Positions 26,301 to 60,250 of a stretch of 64,000 nucleotides of DNA are shown one piece after another. Source of the stretch: Triplophysa rosa. Taxonomy: Eukaryota; Chordata; Actinopteri; Cypriniformes; Nemacheilidae. Numbering within the stretch: the first letter of the stretch is position 1; the number at the start of each line of letters is the position of its first letter. The notes beneath the pieces are model-generated. The model worked only from the letters and a program-made list of their open reading frames with translations, ran no database searches and was not told the DNA's origin. The stretch covers positions 13,866,613 through 13,930,612 of the forward strand of contig NC_079893.1 in assembly GCF_024868665.1 (NCBI RefSeq), in the 5' to 3' direction. The position numbers and the translations under genes were made by a program.

Positions 26301-26938
26301 AAAAAAACATCCGGGAATCTCAGCAAGGATGCTTGGTATTTAAAATTCTAACAAAGGTTAACAAAGACATGTTATGGCATTAATCCACACAAGATATCGA
26401 ATTATGTCAATGCTATACAATCGTAACGTAATTAATTACGTAACTGGTCGCGGTTTTTCTAGATTTTTGATATTTTAAACACTTCAATGTCCTCTGCGTT
26501 GTTTTCAGATTCTGAAATGTAACTTACATCAACACAGGGTGCGACAGAGGAAATCACTCCTAGTACGTGTATATGCAGAAAATTAAAATACCTTATCCTC
26601 AAATTGGTTTTGTATCAGGAGTATTTTGTCAAAGCCAGAAGTGCTAAAATATTGTGCCGTGAAATATTGTTATGTGAAAAAAGATACACATGCACCGTTT
26701 TCGTGAGTATACCACAGACACAACATTTTATGATGCAAACATTTGTGAGCACATGGTGGAGTAGGACAGCAACTACAGCTCACCTCGTCTCCAAAAACGA
26801 CAGCTTAAACGACCACTTTTTAGATGCATTAGCCAAAGTCAATAAACGAGTGGTCCAACCACTAAAGAGAATTAAAGGTTTAATGTTCGTACCATCGTTT
26901 TGTGGGCCAGTAGTCCATGCTTCAATCTCAGTCGCCAT
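2238..26938 (-). CDS. pdcd4: pdcd4, programmed cell death 4 (5' seven coding exons; 3' part outside window)
   Basis: PDCD4 binds eIF4A through two MA3 domains and blocks cap-dependent translation. It is a tumour suppressor that shuttles between nucleus and cytoplasm. Coding exons on the minus strand are 26938-26893, 15608-15312, 8801-8704, 8199-8086, 4961-4740, 3964-3867 and 2352-2238. Every junction has GT/AG and the phases join without a break, giving 330 residues. These cover an acidic N-terminus, a basic KAKRRLRK stretch with an S6-kinase-type serine, a Gly-rich [13 protein letters not shown]-binding-like segment, the first MA3 domain (about residues 160-275) and the linker [17 protein letters not shown]. 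Exon lengths of 222, 98 and 115 and the alignment with human PDCD4 are colinear without gaps through MA3-1. The second MA3 domain and C-terminus must lie left of base 1. In MA3-1 the positions aligned with human Glu249 and Asp253 (eIF4A contacts) read Asp and Asp. Which teleost paralogue (a or b) it is cannot be told from sequence alone. Confidence 0.95.
2622..3384 (-). mobile_element. hAT element with BED zinc-finger transposase remnant
   Basis: A 763-bp element with inverted ends tagggctgggcgatat and its complement, and a perfect 8-bp duplication acacacac (2614-2621 and 3385-3392). The minus strand at 3286-3029 holds an open frame with a BED zinc finger: [20 protein letters not shown], then [21 protein letters not shown]. 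The Trp/Phe pair, the CxxC and the HxxxxH-type pair are all present. The catalytic hAT domain is missing, so this is an internally deleted copy in the pdcd4 intron between exons 6 and 7. Confidence 0.85.
3393..3866. other. pdcd4 intron 6 sequence, nothing recognised
   Basis: Single-copy-looking intronic DNA between the hAT element and exon 6. Two frames on the minus strand (3463-3741, 3657-3866) have no recognisable motif and no splice support. Confidence 0.5.
3867..3964 (-). CDS. pdcd4: pdcd4 coding exon 6, end of MA3 domain 1
   Basis: 98 bp; acceptor cag at 3967-3965, donor gtgagc from 3866. It encodes [19 protein letters not shown] then [13 protein letters not shown] and two bases of Arg. 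Human PDCD4 has VGQFIARAVGDGIL..YID.YKGTVDCVQAR. Confidence 0.95.
3965..4739. other. pdcd4 intron 5 sequence
   Basis: Intron between exons 5 and 6. Around 4140-4550 the base composition rises in GC and contains several CpGs ('cccgccttccagtaaaacgag', 'cggccgccgag'), suggesting an old DNA repeat. I could not find its ends. Confidence 0.4.
4740..4961 (-). CDS. pdcd4: pdcd4 coding exon 5, core of MA3 domain 1
   Basis: 222 bp, 74 codons; acceptor ggtag at 4966-4962, donor gttgag from 4739. It encodes [53 protein letters not shown] and [15 protein letters not shown]. The [18 protein letters not shown] block is diagnostic for PDCD4 MA3-1. Confidence 0.96.
5387..5858. repeat. Short inverted-repeat (MITE-like) element
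   Basis: Terminal inverted repeats of about 40 bp: agcactattcgcacgagat at the left, and the complement of agcaccattcgcacgagat at the right. Each continues into ctggggacctct. The 472-bp element has no coding capacity. No clear target duplication was found. It lies in pdcd4 intron 4, within a wider repeat-derived block (about 5160-6034). Confidence 0.65.
6043..7717 (+). mobile_element. hAT element (tagggatgtaacggtat ends) with a nested hAT
   Basis: Ends tagggatgtaacggtat and atgttgataccgttacatcccta. A perfect 8-bp target duplication cctattac lies at 6035-6042 and 7718-7725, the hallmark of hAT. A start codon in good context at 6261 opens the frame [17 protein letters not shown]. The frame is interrupted at 6311 by another element and resumes near 7263 as [20 protein letters not shown], the second half of a BED finger, then stops. 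The catalytic region is absent. A ZNF143-like motif actacaattccca sits at 6181-6193, just upstream of the ATG. The element sits in pdcd4 intron 4. Confidence 0.85.
6311..7246 (+). mobile_element. Nested hAT MITE, 3' end missing (copy 1 of 2)
   Basis: Begins tagggctgggcggaatgacg inside the BED-type hAT. It is nearly identical over more than 900 bp to the complete copy at 61841-62815. The last 40 bp or so, with the right terminal repeat, are missing; the sequence passes directly into the host element at about 7246. Confidence 0.8.
7726..8085. other. pdcd4 intron 4, right part, with SINE-core-like fragment
   Basis: Intronic sequence. 'atgcgtttggcagacacttg' at 7942-7961 resembles the 'atgcatttggcagacgctt' core seen in the SINE at 52190, so it may be a short SINE tail. 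The open frames at 7934-8268 are shadows that overlap the antisense pdcd4 exon 4. Confidence 0.4.
8086..8199 (-). CDS. pdcd4: pdcd4 coding exon 4, start of MA3 domain 1
   Basis: 114 bp, 38 codons; acceptor cag at 8202-8200, donor gtgag from 8085. It encodes [20 protein letters not shown] followed by [18 protein letters not shown]. The [10 protein letters not shown] motif is the first helix pair of the N-terminal MA3 domain. Confidence 0.95.
8704..8801 (-). CDS. pdcd4: pdcd4 coding exon 3
   Basis: 98 bp; acceptor AG at 8803-8802, donor gtaag from 8703. It encodes [19 protein letters not shown] and then [13 protein letters not shown]. Human PDCD4 has GGKGVWG..GQVYDVEEVDVKDPNYD at this place. 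Phase 1 in, phase 0 out. Confidence 0.93.
9002..10953. mobile_element. DNA transposon, hAT-like, CAGGGCTCTAGA ends, 5-bp duplication
   Basis: The inverted ends cagggctctaga are perfect at both sides, flanked by the 5-bp direct repeat tatca (8997-9001, 10954-10958). The length is 1952 bp. Both subterminal regions carry 'ggtcgcac'/'gtgcaccag' motifs, and a run of gacg units lies at 10616-10635. No long frame exists, so it is non-autonomous. CAGGG termini with a 5-bp duplication fit the hAT5-type branch, but the superfamily is inferred only from the ends. It lies in pdcd4 intron 2. Confidence 0.75.
10954..11252. other. pdcd4 intron 2 spacer between transposons
   Basis: About 300 bp of AT-rich intron between two hAT-type insertions, with no recognised feature. 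Confidence 0.4.
12022..12965. mobile_element. Non-autonomous hAT MITE (tagtgctgtcaa ends), complete copy
   Basis: Left end tagtgctgtcaatcgattaa, right end gttaacgttgacagcccta. Flanking repeats are ataataat and attataat (7 of 8). It is 944 bp. A second, right-truncated copy lies at 36965-37872, and the two share a 77-codon frame (12609-12842) with few differences. That frame has no recognisable domain, and copy similarity alone explains its survival. Confidence 0.8.
13059..14628 (+). mobile_element. Complete Tc1/mariner element, DD37E type
   Basis: 1570 bp with perfect 27-bp terminal inverted repeats (starting cactgcgttccaaattatta; 13059-13085 and 14602-14628). It is flanked on both sides by TA (13057-13058, 14629-14630), the Tc1/mariner target duplication. 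It contains one uninterrupted transposase gene. The perfect ends and intact frame mean a recent insertion. It sits inside the hAT element at 11253-15184. Confidence 0.95.
13285..14298 (+). CDS. Tc1/mariner transposase, DD37E, full length
   Basis: 337 residues without stop or frameshift. It begins [20 protein letters not shown], 226 bp inside the left terminal repeat. Residues about 1-110 form the paired-type DNA-binding region with two helix-turn-helix units ([20 protein letters not shown]; then [12 protein letters not shown]). The catalytic domain carries Asp144 (LFTDE), Asp236 ([11 protein letters not shown]) and Glu274 ([12 protein letters not shown]). [12 protein letters not shown] glycine-rich box precedes the second Asp. 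There are 37 residues between Asp236 and Glu274, against 34 in classical Tc1/Sleeping Beauty. That spacing is the mark of the DD37E group, described in vertebrates under the name TRT. All three catalytic residues are present, so it could encode an active cut-and-paste enzyme. No introns. Confidence 0.93.
   Translation: MGKKKDLSAAEKRQIVQCLGQGMKTLDISRKLKRDHRTVKRFVADSEHRRVRADKGRMRKVSSRQIHRIKRAAAKMPLQSSKQVFEAAGASGVPKTSRCRILQMLAVVHKPTIRPPLTNAHKQKRLQWAHTYMKTNFQTVLFTDECRATLDGPDGWSSGWLVDGHHVPTRLRRQQGGGGVMFWAGIMGRQLVGPFRVPEGVKMNSARYVEFLTEHFLPWYKKKNHAFRSKIIFMHDNAPSHAAKNTSVSLAAMGIKGEKLMVWPPSSPDLNPIENLWSILKRKIYDGGRQLASKQQLWEAILTSCKEIQSETIQKLTSSMDARIVKVISKKGSYVNM
14631..15062. repeat. Palindromic MITE with tgtgaccctgga ends
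   Basis: Left end tgtgaccctggattacaaaa then ccagtctta; right end is its near complement (taagactggttttgttgtccagagtcaca). It is about 430 bp, with no coding capacity. This end sequence is a common fish and vertebrate interspersed repeat. I do not assign a superfamily because the target duplication is unclear. It abuts the Tc1 element directly. Confidence 0.65.
15312..15608 (-). CDS. pdcd4: pdcd4 coding exon 2, N-terminal regulatory region
   Basis: 297 bp; acceptor ctacag at 15614-15609, donor GTAGAA from 15311. It encodes [12 protein letters not shown], then [36 protein letters not shown], and [13 protein letters not shown]. Human PDCD4 has [18 protein letters not shown] and [12 protein letters not shown] in the same order. 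The RLRKSSS segment keeps the basic context of human Ser67, the S6 kinase site. The following human DSG degron reads DSTRES here (see findings). The exon lies directly beside the end of the hAT element at 11253-15184. Confidence 0.95.
15609..16905. other. pdcd4 intron 1, left part
   Basis: Intronic, AT-rich. At 16536-16602 lies a block starting 'tacaacttggcagactgctt' that recurs at 46740-46800, so part of an unnamed interspersed repeat ends here. Small frames at 16127-16312 and 16398-16742 have no recognisable content. Confidence 0.45.
17929..18460 (+). mobile_element. Internally deleted transposon retaining a first exon
   Basis: Inverted ends atacgcccttttcacatgac and gtgaaaagggcgtat, each with a tgacgtca-type motif just inside. 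Between them is an ATG-led open segment at 18102-18246 (about 48 codons: [20 protein letters not shown], then a [11 protein letters not shown] motif and YLFDYE) followed by a perfect donor GAAG/gtaagt. This looks like the first exon and donor of a transposon gene whose remaining exons are deleted. From memory, this N-terminus resembles that of fish proteins with downstream SWIM/YqaJ-type domains, but I cannot confirm that here. Confidence 0.55.
18102..18246 (+). pseudogene. Orphan first exon with splice donor, transposon-borne
   Basis: The frame opens at the ATG at 18102 in a good context (tcagaATGG) and continues to the exon/intron boundary at 18246/18247 (g/gtaagt). Downstream in frame it soon ends. 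It is rich in Lys/Arg and aromatic residues with no classical domain. Upstream, at 18018-18075, is a 'gtggcggtaatgcacc' motif block, likely its promoter region. No acceptor-bearing partner exon is visible inside the element. Confidence 0.45.
18836..18906 (+). repeat. Second copy of the ggcggtaatgcacc-type motif block
   Basis: The block 'aaggtgacggtaaagcacca' followed by ataagctgg, then actgccattaaacac and aagaagaag, parallels 18014-18075 (aaggtggcggtaatgcacct, ataagctgatttgcc, accgccagtaaaactc, aagaagaag). The order of sub-motifs is the same and the identity is moderate. It lies outside the small element but inside the Harbinger-like element. Confidence 0.5.
19330..21655. repeat. Probable DNA-transposon block with gtttaca-type ends
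   Basis: Left end ggtacgtttacatgacgaca near 19339 and right end acaacagag complement (ctctgttgtgtaaacagccc, ending 21653) suggest degraded inverted ends of one older element, into which the hAT at 19637 inserted. Similar 'cgtgtaaacg' ends recur at 46190. Boundaries are approximate. Confidence 0.35.
19637..20713. mobile_element. hAT element (tagtgttgtcaa ends), 1077 bp
   Basis: Left end tagtgttgtcaaaagtaccg, right end ggtaccgtgacaacacta. A perfect 8-bp duplication caacagag (19629-19636 and 20714-20721). Both subterminal regions are dense in ggtacc/ccggta motifs, likely transposase-binding repeats. It is non-coding. It lies in pdcd4 intron 1. Confidence 0.85.
21656..22442. other. pdcd4 intron 1 spacer
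   Basis: AT-rich intronic sequence with no recognised feature before the foldback element. The small frames at 21629-22046 have no motif. Confidence 0.4.
22650..22925. repeat. Tandem array, left arm of foldback 1 (about 10 units)
   Basis: Units of 26-28 bp, each with the dyad TCACA-AA-TGTGA, separated by variable cgtcca/ccgtgca/tcgtcca. Units are contiguous with no unique spacers. A reverse-complement array of nine units is at 24607-24840. Confidence 0.9.
23360..24601. mobile_element. Probable hAT insertion in the loop of foldback 1
   Basis: Starts caggcccggttcctgccagg and ends agcaagccctg. The flanks are atataaat and atataaac (7 of 8). The terminal repeats are short and diverged, so the boundaries rest mainly on the flanking duplication. 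The frame at 23697-23359 (minus) has no recognised domain. Confidence 0.45.
24607..24840. repeat. Tandem array, right arm of foldback 1 (about 9 units)
   Basis: The reverse complement of the left array: gtcacatttgtgagaaaatc plus tggacg or tgcacg. The innermost unit is degenerate (tttgagag). The copy number differs from the left arm, so the arms have evolved unequally since the inverted duplication. Confidence 0.9.
25054..26892. other. pdcd4 intron 1, right part, nothing recognised
   Basis: AT-rich, with some CpG-containing stretches but no exon, RNA gene or clear repeat. The plus-strand frame 26604-26969 is an antisense shadow of the pdcd4 start exon. Confidence 0.45.
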
Positions 26939-26971
26939 TACTCGCTTGTTTACGTTACCGTCCCCCTAAGC
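26893..26971 (-). CDS. pdcd4: pdcd4 exon with start codon
   Basis: The ATG is at 26938-26936, read on the minus strand. It encodes [15 protein letters not shown] plus the first base of a glycine codon, then a GT donor at 26892-26891. The next exon (15608) supplies GT, restoring Gly and continuing VFSFEQEL, which aligns with the LFSGDEE region of human PDCD4. The phase match supports an otherwise short exon of 46 coding bases. A pyrimidine-poor but usable acceptor (ctgcag) at 26977-26972 suggests that the exon begins at 26971 with 33 bases of 5' UTR. The upstream UTR exon would then be elsewhere, probably ending at 27139. Confidence 0.8.
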
Positions 26972-27138
26972 CTGCAGATCACGGAAACAAGAAGTATTTA
27001 CATCAACAACACCATACGTGCAAAACCACTTATTTTAAATTATGCACATAATGGCGTTGTGTTTGGTCAGACGAATTGAATTGCCTCATTTTAATTAACC
27101 AAATCGTTGTAAATGTGTTCAAATGAGCGTGGCCTTAC

Positions 27139-27250
27139 CTTAAAGGCTCTGTTGTCACTTAAAATCTAGCAGCAAAGCTGGTAGGCTAAACTGTCTTCGA
27201 TGAAAACAAGGCGATACGCGAAAGAAATCTCGTGTTTAATTCAAAGCCAA
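27139..27250 (-). other. pdcd4: Probable pdcd4 5' UTR exon
   Basis: On the minus strand 'gacaacagagcctttaag' is followed by a strong donor gtaagg at 27138-27133, so a non-coding first exon probably ends at 27139 and splices to 26971. The upstream boundary is not visible. Upstream (27359-27376) are cacgtca and cacgtg motifs, and an inverted CCAAT box at about 27638. A 40-bp direct duplication (gaaccagtgctggc...tacataataatttt) lies at 27423-27500. Confidence 0.45.
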
Positions 27251-28079
27251 GAAATGTGTACAAAATGTTTGTTTGTTTTTCGCGTTCGCTGAGCAGCACG
27301 CCACGCACGTTTCAGAGTAGGAGCAATAACATGAACAGTGTTTTCAACTTCAGACAGCTCACGTCACACGTGATGCGTAAGGCTCATGCATATTAATAAC
27401 GTAACGTTTGGACGTGATCAAATGAACCAGTGCTGGCGTTATACATAATAATTTTATTGAACCAGTGCTGGCATAGTTTATACATAATAATTTTGTTAAA
27501 ATAGTCGGACGCTCCTGTCGACGAATTTTATATTTATGAGCTAAACCTCGGCAGTTGTGTCAGGGTTAAAATGTTACTTCCTGAAATATGCTCAAAGGGG
27601 GTGGGACAAATGGGCGGACGAGAGTTAGCAGCTACATCCAATCAGATGGCCAAGTCCAACTAGCAGGAGTTTTAAATGTGGCTGTTCCTTTGAAAAATGT
27701 TGTGTTTTTGTGTTATGGTTGGTATTAATGCGTATTCATCAAAATTTTGCTAACCCAGTATGTGGTAAACAAATTAAATATATTAAAGTATAAAATCCAA
27801 AACAACCAGACCCAACTGTATCTTCCAGAAATAAAAAAACACCATTATGATCTGTCTACTGAGACATTTTTAGTGAGTACAACTTGGCCAATAAAAGGTT
27901 TCTGCTTTAACTGCCATAGAAATCATAGGTTTGTTCAACTTCATACAGTGCACAGACCTATTGGCATATGACATCAAAGTAGAGAAAGCTTTTCAAAATC
28001 AGTCCTGTTGAGTCGTTCTTTTGTCTTATTTTGAATAATTTTAAGTCATTCTGAGGACCTTTGGAAGTCTTTTGAAGAC
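27251..28079. promoter_or_regulatory. Presumed pdcd4 promoter/upstream region
   Basis: Sequence upstream of the inferred UTR exon. It contains E-box and CRE-like motifs (acgtcacacgtgat at 27361-27374), a GC-rich stretch gggggtgggacaaatgggcgg at 27596-27616 and ccaatcag at 27638. No TATA box is obvious. The assignment is by position and composition only. Confidence 0.35.
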
Positions 28080-28085
28080 CTATAG

Positions 28086-30754
28086 TATGGAGCCAGAAAT
28101 ATGACAAAACAATCTGAATTTGAATTTCGTAAATCTGAATTATTGACAAGTGTTTTTTAACAAAACTGAATATTATATGGGAGTTAAAATAGTTTTGAAT
28201 TAGATTTTGATTTCGAATTTGAATTTTTTTTACTTGAATATTGAACATTTGAAATTTAACACAATTGCTTTTTTTTAAGGCATAGTTTTATAGGCATGCA
28301 TTTTCAAACAACATATTTTTTGCTCTGAATTCTTAGATTGCAAATATCCAGTTTTTTTTATACAGCCTCACGTTTTCAAGATGAAGAAGAAATTCGGAAC
28401 ATCAAATTCAATTTTCTAAAATTCAAAACGCAGAAATTCAGATCGTACAGAAAGTAGGTCAGAGGTCGTCCACAGGGAAGAGTAGAAGATCTCGGAAAAG
28501 TCAAACGGAGCGCTTTGGCCACAATGGCCAGTTATTTTTTCTTATTATCCATTCAAACTCCAAACATGCTGTTTTGGAGAGTGGAACTTCTTACATTGCA
28601 ATAAAAAGGATTTACATTTTTCAAATTGCGACCACGCCCACAAGACTACGCGGGTTGATCGTTTGTTGTTGCTGCAGCATAGTCAAGCTCATACCGCTGC
28701 AATCTAGGCAGCTGCCCGGGATGTGTGCGCTCACTGCCTGCGTTTTTGCCTGCTATGCCTCCACTGTTTGCGCTCACTCCCAGCGTTTGCTGTTGGTGTT
28801 TTTACCCACAGTGTGCTTAGTGCACGCTCGCTGCTAGCTGCCCCACTATGCGCGCTGGCTTTGAGCGTTTGTGGGTGCATACATTTAATATATTAGACAT
28901 GTATACAATTTTTATAAAGAACGTTTGTGGGTCCTGCAAAGTCAATGACGTACGTGGCACGCTGCAATAAAAGTTATGTATAACATTTAATGCTACAATA
29001 GAGAGAAAATGAATAAACTGTGAAAGCTACAGACTGAAATAATAACTTTTGTAATAAAAAAATAGTGTGTAATAGTATTGAAATGCAATAACTTTGATCC
29101 AGGACACATTTAACGACCAGCTGAAACAATCTGGACACAACACACTTAAAGATTTTTTCTTATGACTAGAGCCGATTCCAGTCTTTGTCAGTCAGAAAGG
29201 AGCACACACCTAACTGCTGTGCCAGACCACTACACCACACATTCAACGACTCGACGTTCTGCTGAACCAACAAATCTATCGATCTATGTTATATTCCCGT
29301 TTTGTCAGTAAAGCAACCATGATGTTCGTGTTTTTGTATGGTTATGCACTTTCTGTTTCATGCAGATTAAACATTTTGATAATGATAACAAGAGAGCATT
29401 CTATTCCTCCGGATATAATGTAAGTTTGTTGTGGATATAGTTCACTATAAATAATATGTTGAGTAATATATGACTGAAAACGCCATACCTTAATATCCAG
29501 GTGCATTTTGCTGCGTTCGTTTTGCAGACTACTGTATAGTAGATAGAAAATGTGTTTATTTTTATTTAATTTAGACTGTATTCACTAAAACGCATAAACT
29601 GATAGCTTTTTTATTTTGCGTTGACAAAGTAGGCTATATTTAGCTTAAGATGGAGGTGTGTTCGTTTGCTAAATGAAAATCTTTTTGTTTTAATTGTACC
29701 TCATTGCTACTTGTACTTCATATAAATAAATGAATAAAAGTACTTTAAAACTGCAGTCTTTGTTATAGTATTTTTGTATTTTATAGTTGTTTTAGTATTT
29801 TATAGTCTTTGTATATAGTTTATTCATTTTCTCTCTATTGCAGCATTAAATGTTATACATAACTTTTATTGCAGCGTGCCATGTATGTCATTGACTTTGC
29901 AGGACCCACAAACGTTCTTTATAAAAATTGTATACATGTCTAATATATTAAATGTATATGCACGCACAAACGCTCGAAGCCAGCGCGCATAGTGGGGCAG
30001 CTAGCAGCGAGCGTGCACTAAGCACACTGTGGGTAAAAGCACCAACAGCAAACGCTGGGAGTGAGCTCAAACTTTGGAGGCATAGCAGGCAAAAACGCAG
30101 GCAGTGAGCGCACACATCCCGGGCAGCTGCCTAAGATTGCAGTGGTATGAGCTTGTCTATGCTGCAGCAACAACAAACGATCAACCCATGTAGTCTTGTG
30201 GGCGTGGTCGCAATTTGAAAAATGTAAATCCTTTTTATTGCAATGTAAGAAGTTCCACTCTCCAAAACAGCATGTTTGGAGTTTGACTGGATAATAAGAA
30301 GAAATAACTGGCCATTGTGGCCAAAGCGCTCCGTTTGACTTTTCCGAGATCTTCTACTCTTCCCTGTGGACGACCTCTGACCTACTTTCTGTACGATCTG
30401 AATTTCTGCGTTTTGAATTTTAGAAAATTGAATTTGATGTTCCGAATTTCTTCTTCATCTTGAAAACGTGAGGCTGTATTAAAAAAAACTGGATATTTGC
30501 AATCTAAGAATTCAGAGCAAAAAATATGTTGTTTGAAAATGCATGCCTATAAAACTCTGCCTTAAAAAAAAGCAATTGTGTTAAATTTCAAATGTTCAAT
30601 ATTCAAGTAAAAAAAATTCAAATTCGAAATCAAAATCTAATTCAAAACTCTTTTAACTCCCATATAATATTCAGTTTTGTTAAAAAACACTTGTCAATAA
30701 TTCAGATTTACGAAATTCAAATTCAGATTGTTTTGTCATATTTCTGGCTCCATA
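28086..30754. mobile_element. Foldback DNA transposon 2 (TATGGAGCC ends, 6-bp duplication)
   Basis: 2669 bp. It has inverted arms of roughly 930 bp (about 28086-29020 and 29820-30754) with few mismatches and a central loop of about 800 bp. Ends are tatggagccagaaatatgac and complement. It is flanked by ctatag (28080-28085 and 30755-30760); because ctatag is itself palindromic it could instead be part of the ends. The outer parts repeat 'gaatttgaatttc'-type motifs. Inner parts carry matching GC-rich segments (cccactatgcgcgctggc and complement). The frames 28248-27958 and 30592-30780 are mirror images of the arms, not genes. It sits between pdcd4 and mxd4. Confidence 0.8.
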
Positions 30755-30760
30755 CTATAG

Positions 30761-33700
30761 TGGACCCTGGCTCTTGCTGAGAAATGGTGGACAGCCATGT
30801 ACCAAATACCTGTAACTTCCTTAGCACACCACTAGACGTCGCTGTCATCACAATATTTAGTACTGTGTCCGTGACAATTTGCTTTGACTAAATTATTCAA
30901 AAGTTATGTGTAATGTCCTTTTTGACATTATGTTTTAAAGTAAAAGTTTTCTAGCAGAGGAAATACAAAAACATATGTATGATAACACCTTGTGCATAAA
31001 ACTTTGTGCTCATACTTTTAAACAAATCTGGTAATTGATAGCAGATGCTGTTGACAGAGCTTAATTTTTATTAAATGTTTCACTTTGTATAAAGTTAATC
31101 TTTATCAACAGCACCTGAGTCTTTGTGTCATTTACTAAAGTTACTAACATATTACTAACATTTGTAAAAGTTTTGCCTCACTCACACAAATTAGTACTTA
31201 TTCAGCCAACCCCCTCTCTGCACAGCCAAACAAAACATCTGATGAATGAAGGTAGGAAGCTGCATTACCACAGATGTGTGTATAATTTTGCCCTGCATTT
31301 AACCAGATGCTCATTAAACTTCATGGATGCACGTTCGATGGCAAATGTTGGAGGCAGGAGGGGGCACTGTATTCTTTTTGTTAAAGCCACTGGTTCAACA
31401 GTAAGTCTGCCCACCTTTTTTCTTTTTTTGTGAGGCTGTTAACTTGCCCCCACCCCTGATTTGGTGATGTGCACAGCTGCACTTGTGGACTGTGGAAATA
31501 CATTCCCAGGCACTCAAAGGCTGTGGTGGCCCCTCAAGCTCTCTTTGCATTCTCACTCACCAGCACTGCTGTCGTAAGTTGTTCCCCTTTCTGTGTTTTG
31601 GTTTCGTTTCTTTCCCCACTGTTTCTGCTAGATAATTAAACCCAATGCTCTGAGTGTACATAACAAAGAAACCCAACTTTGTTAGCACAACACTGTCTAC
31701 TTCTTACATGTTAACCTATGTGTAAACTATGCTATTCACAGTCTGGCAGGGAGTAAACACAGACACAGTAAGATGAGAGGCTACGTGACTCACATTCGGG
31801 GGAGTGAGGTCAAGCCTTGCAGAAGGGGGTAACAGGGCTAAGGTGCTCTGATATACCTTAAGCAAATAATGTTAATATCATAATAATGCATTCCAGATGC
31901 ACATGACCTGCATGCTGCCACCTTTGCACCTGGTCACTTTTTATAAAGTACAAGCTTTTCATGGCAGAGGAAAAATGCATTTTGGAAGCATAATGAAAAC
32001 CCATGCAACCAGCCAAACCCCCACTGGGCTGGCCTAAGCCCCAAGGACTAAAGGACAGTCTGCACTCTCTCTTTAAATTTCTTGTAAATAGACCTGTCAA
32101 AGTTCTCCAGTTCTGCCGATAGTTACATGCAAACAATCCTATTTTTAAATACTAATAACACAAAGAAGTTCAGTCCTTTCAAACTGGTTATAGGACTATT
32201 CAAAAGATAGAAATTTCCATAATAATAAATCGGACAAACAAAATTTTCATCTTCCTTTTCGCCAGCCATTCAGTTCCTCCACAAATCAATCCCCATCTTT
32301 CTTCACTTCTTTGTTTTCCCTCTCACTCCCTCTCCTCTGCTCTCAGTTCAGAATCTCATGCAGAATGTAGGTCAGCAGTCGGTGCTGAGTTTCCAATTAG
32401 AAACAGCTGTGTATTTTTTGTCCACAGAGTGAGCGGAGGTCAGCGAATTCTCTTTTCGGTCTCACATTGTTTGTCCTTTCTCTCAGGCTTCTTTCCACAT
32501 CTTAGTTCCCTGTCTAGAACAATAAGGTGCTTGCTGTCCCTTTCAACTGATTTATGTGTTGTGTTGTTTTTCTAAATGATAAACCGTCATTTCTATCTCT
32601 GAATACATTGAGATCAAGTACCAACAATGTACCTTGTAATCAATCGTAATAGAATCATTTTGGGAATACATGTTTCCTTTGATACATTCAGATCATTTCA
32701 ATGCACTCTCCTATGCTATTCTAAATTACAAAATAATATTACATCGGATGTTTCTAGGAATATCTAAATTCCATATTACAAATTGATGCTTTTTGAAAAA
32801 CAATATTGTTGTGAAGTAAACCATGGTGGCCTGTAACACACGGCAGAAAGGTACATAATCATAATTCTATTCCAGGCCCACATGGAATCTATGCACACAG
32901 AACTCTTCAGAATAACAAAGGTTATCATTCACAAAGTTTTAAATACTCACCGTCTATTGGTTGCATGTTTATGAAATATTTGTCTAATTTTACAATGTCC
33001 TTATACTAATAACAGTATTTTTTTAGCTCTGTTTACTATGCTGCACAAAAATATACTCTGAGAAATTGCACAGATAATGCGAAACAGTCCAAAGATTTCA
33101 TCTTTGACATTACACAGAATGCCTCTCCAAAACTATCTCACACAAAACACTTTCAAATGCACGAAGGTGCAAAAAACTATGATGAATGTTTGGCACCATT
33201 TAAAGCTTTATTGTAATTTTCCACATCAGTAATTTGCAGTAAACACATCTAGAATCTCACAAATTATGTATTATCAATATCATCAAAAGGATGTTAAAGT
33301 GTTAATAAAATCTGATATAATAATGTTCATTAATAATGATAATTATTATGGTAATTATATGTTAATAAATTTCATGCTCAATTTATGTTAACTTGTAATT
33401 TTATTGTTGTTTGGTGATATTAATGTAAGTTTCAAAGCTTTGCAAATTTACCTTTGAACCCCTGAAATGTTACCATTTTAGAAATGAAGGGGACCGCGCC
33501 CATAGACTTCTGTCAGTCGAGTATTAACTAACTTTACTTTTATTTGATTAATGTGAACTAATTAACAGCTTGGTACTTAAGTGTATATCGCTGAGTAGCA
33601 TTGTGCTTACATAGTAAAAATATAGCCAATCAAATCAAACTGATTTTCACCACTTTTCGTTCGCTGAGTTCTTCCAGATACAACTTTACGAGGTAATACG

Positions 33701-34303
33701 TAAAAATACGCCCGTCCTTCCTTTGGCCAGTCAGCAGAGAGCAAAGTATACCTCAGACCAATGAACGATCAAGGGGCTGGATCACACGTACTGTTGCTAG
33801 GGCATGGCTTCAACCTTTTTTTTTTGTTGCTATAAACACATATTAACAACATAAGAGAATTATAGTATTACAATGTCTTCAGTATACAAATTATTGAGTA
33901 ATGCATACAAGAAAAAATAAAAAATAAAAATGAAAGGCATGGCTTCAACCTTGTTACTATCACTGACTAACCAATCATATGACATCTCGCAATGTGTCAA
34001 CATCTTTCCTGTGAACTTCTCTCCTTAAAGGCGTTCATTGGATACAAATGTTTTTAGGTTCCGCCTTCCATAGTTTTCTATTGTCCGATTGGGAGAAGGA
34101 GCCGTCAATCGATCTCCAGATTTTAGTTTACGTGCAGTCTGCTCTAATTCTTGGGAGTCTCTACGACTCAGAATTGAGCACCACAACCTATTTCCAGCGT
34201 CATCAACCTTGTTTGTTTTTATTTTATTTTTTTCGTCAATTATTTTGCATAATTTGTGTATATACGTTTGTTTTTGTATTTTTATTTCTACAAATCCACC
34301 AGG
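30761..34303. other. Intergenic region and presumed mxd4 promoter/5' UTR
   Basis: Mostly AT-rich DNA without recognised exons, RNA genes or clear transposon ends. Near the mxd4 start are a CCAAT box in aaccaatcat (about 33969), inverted CCAAT boxes at 34036 and 34084, and short direct repeats (ggcatggcttcaacctt at 33804 and 33938). The transcription start of mxd4 is probably in the last few hundred bases. Confidence 0.4.
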
Positions 34304-60175
<25,872 letters not shown>

Positions 60176-60250
60176 GGTTGCACACAGTCATTATTTACAA
60201 TTTGAAAAAAAAACAGGTATATGTTGACATTAACATGCTTGGAATATTAA

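Noticed and set aside
26604..26969. Plus-strand 121-residue frame
   Set aside because: Antisense of the pdcd4 start exon and its flanks; no motif.
27958..30780. Matching frames beginning MFNIQVKKIQIRNQN on opposite strands
   Set aside because: Mirror copies of foldback 2 arms; composition is that of AT-rich reiterated motif.
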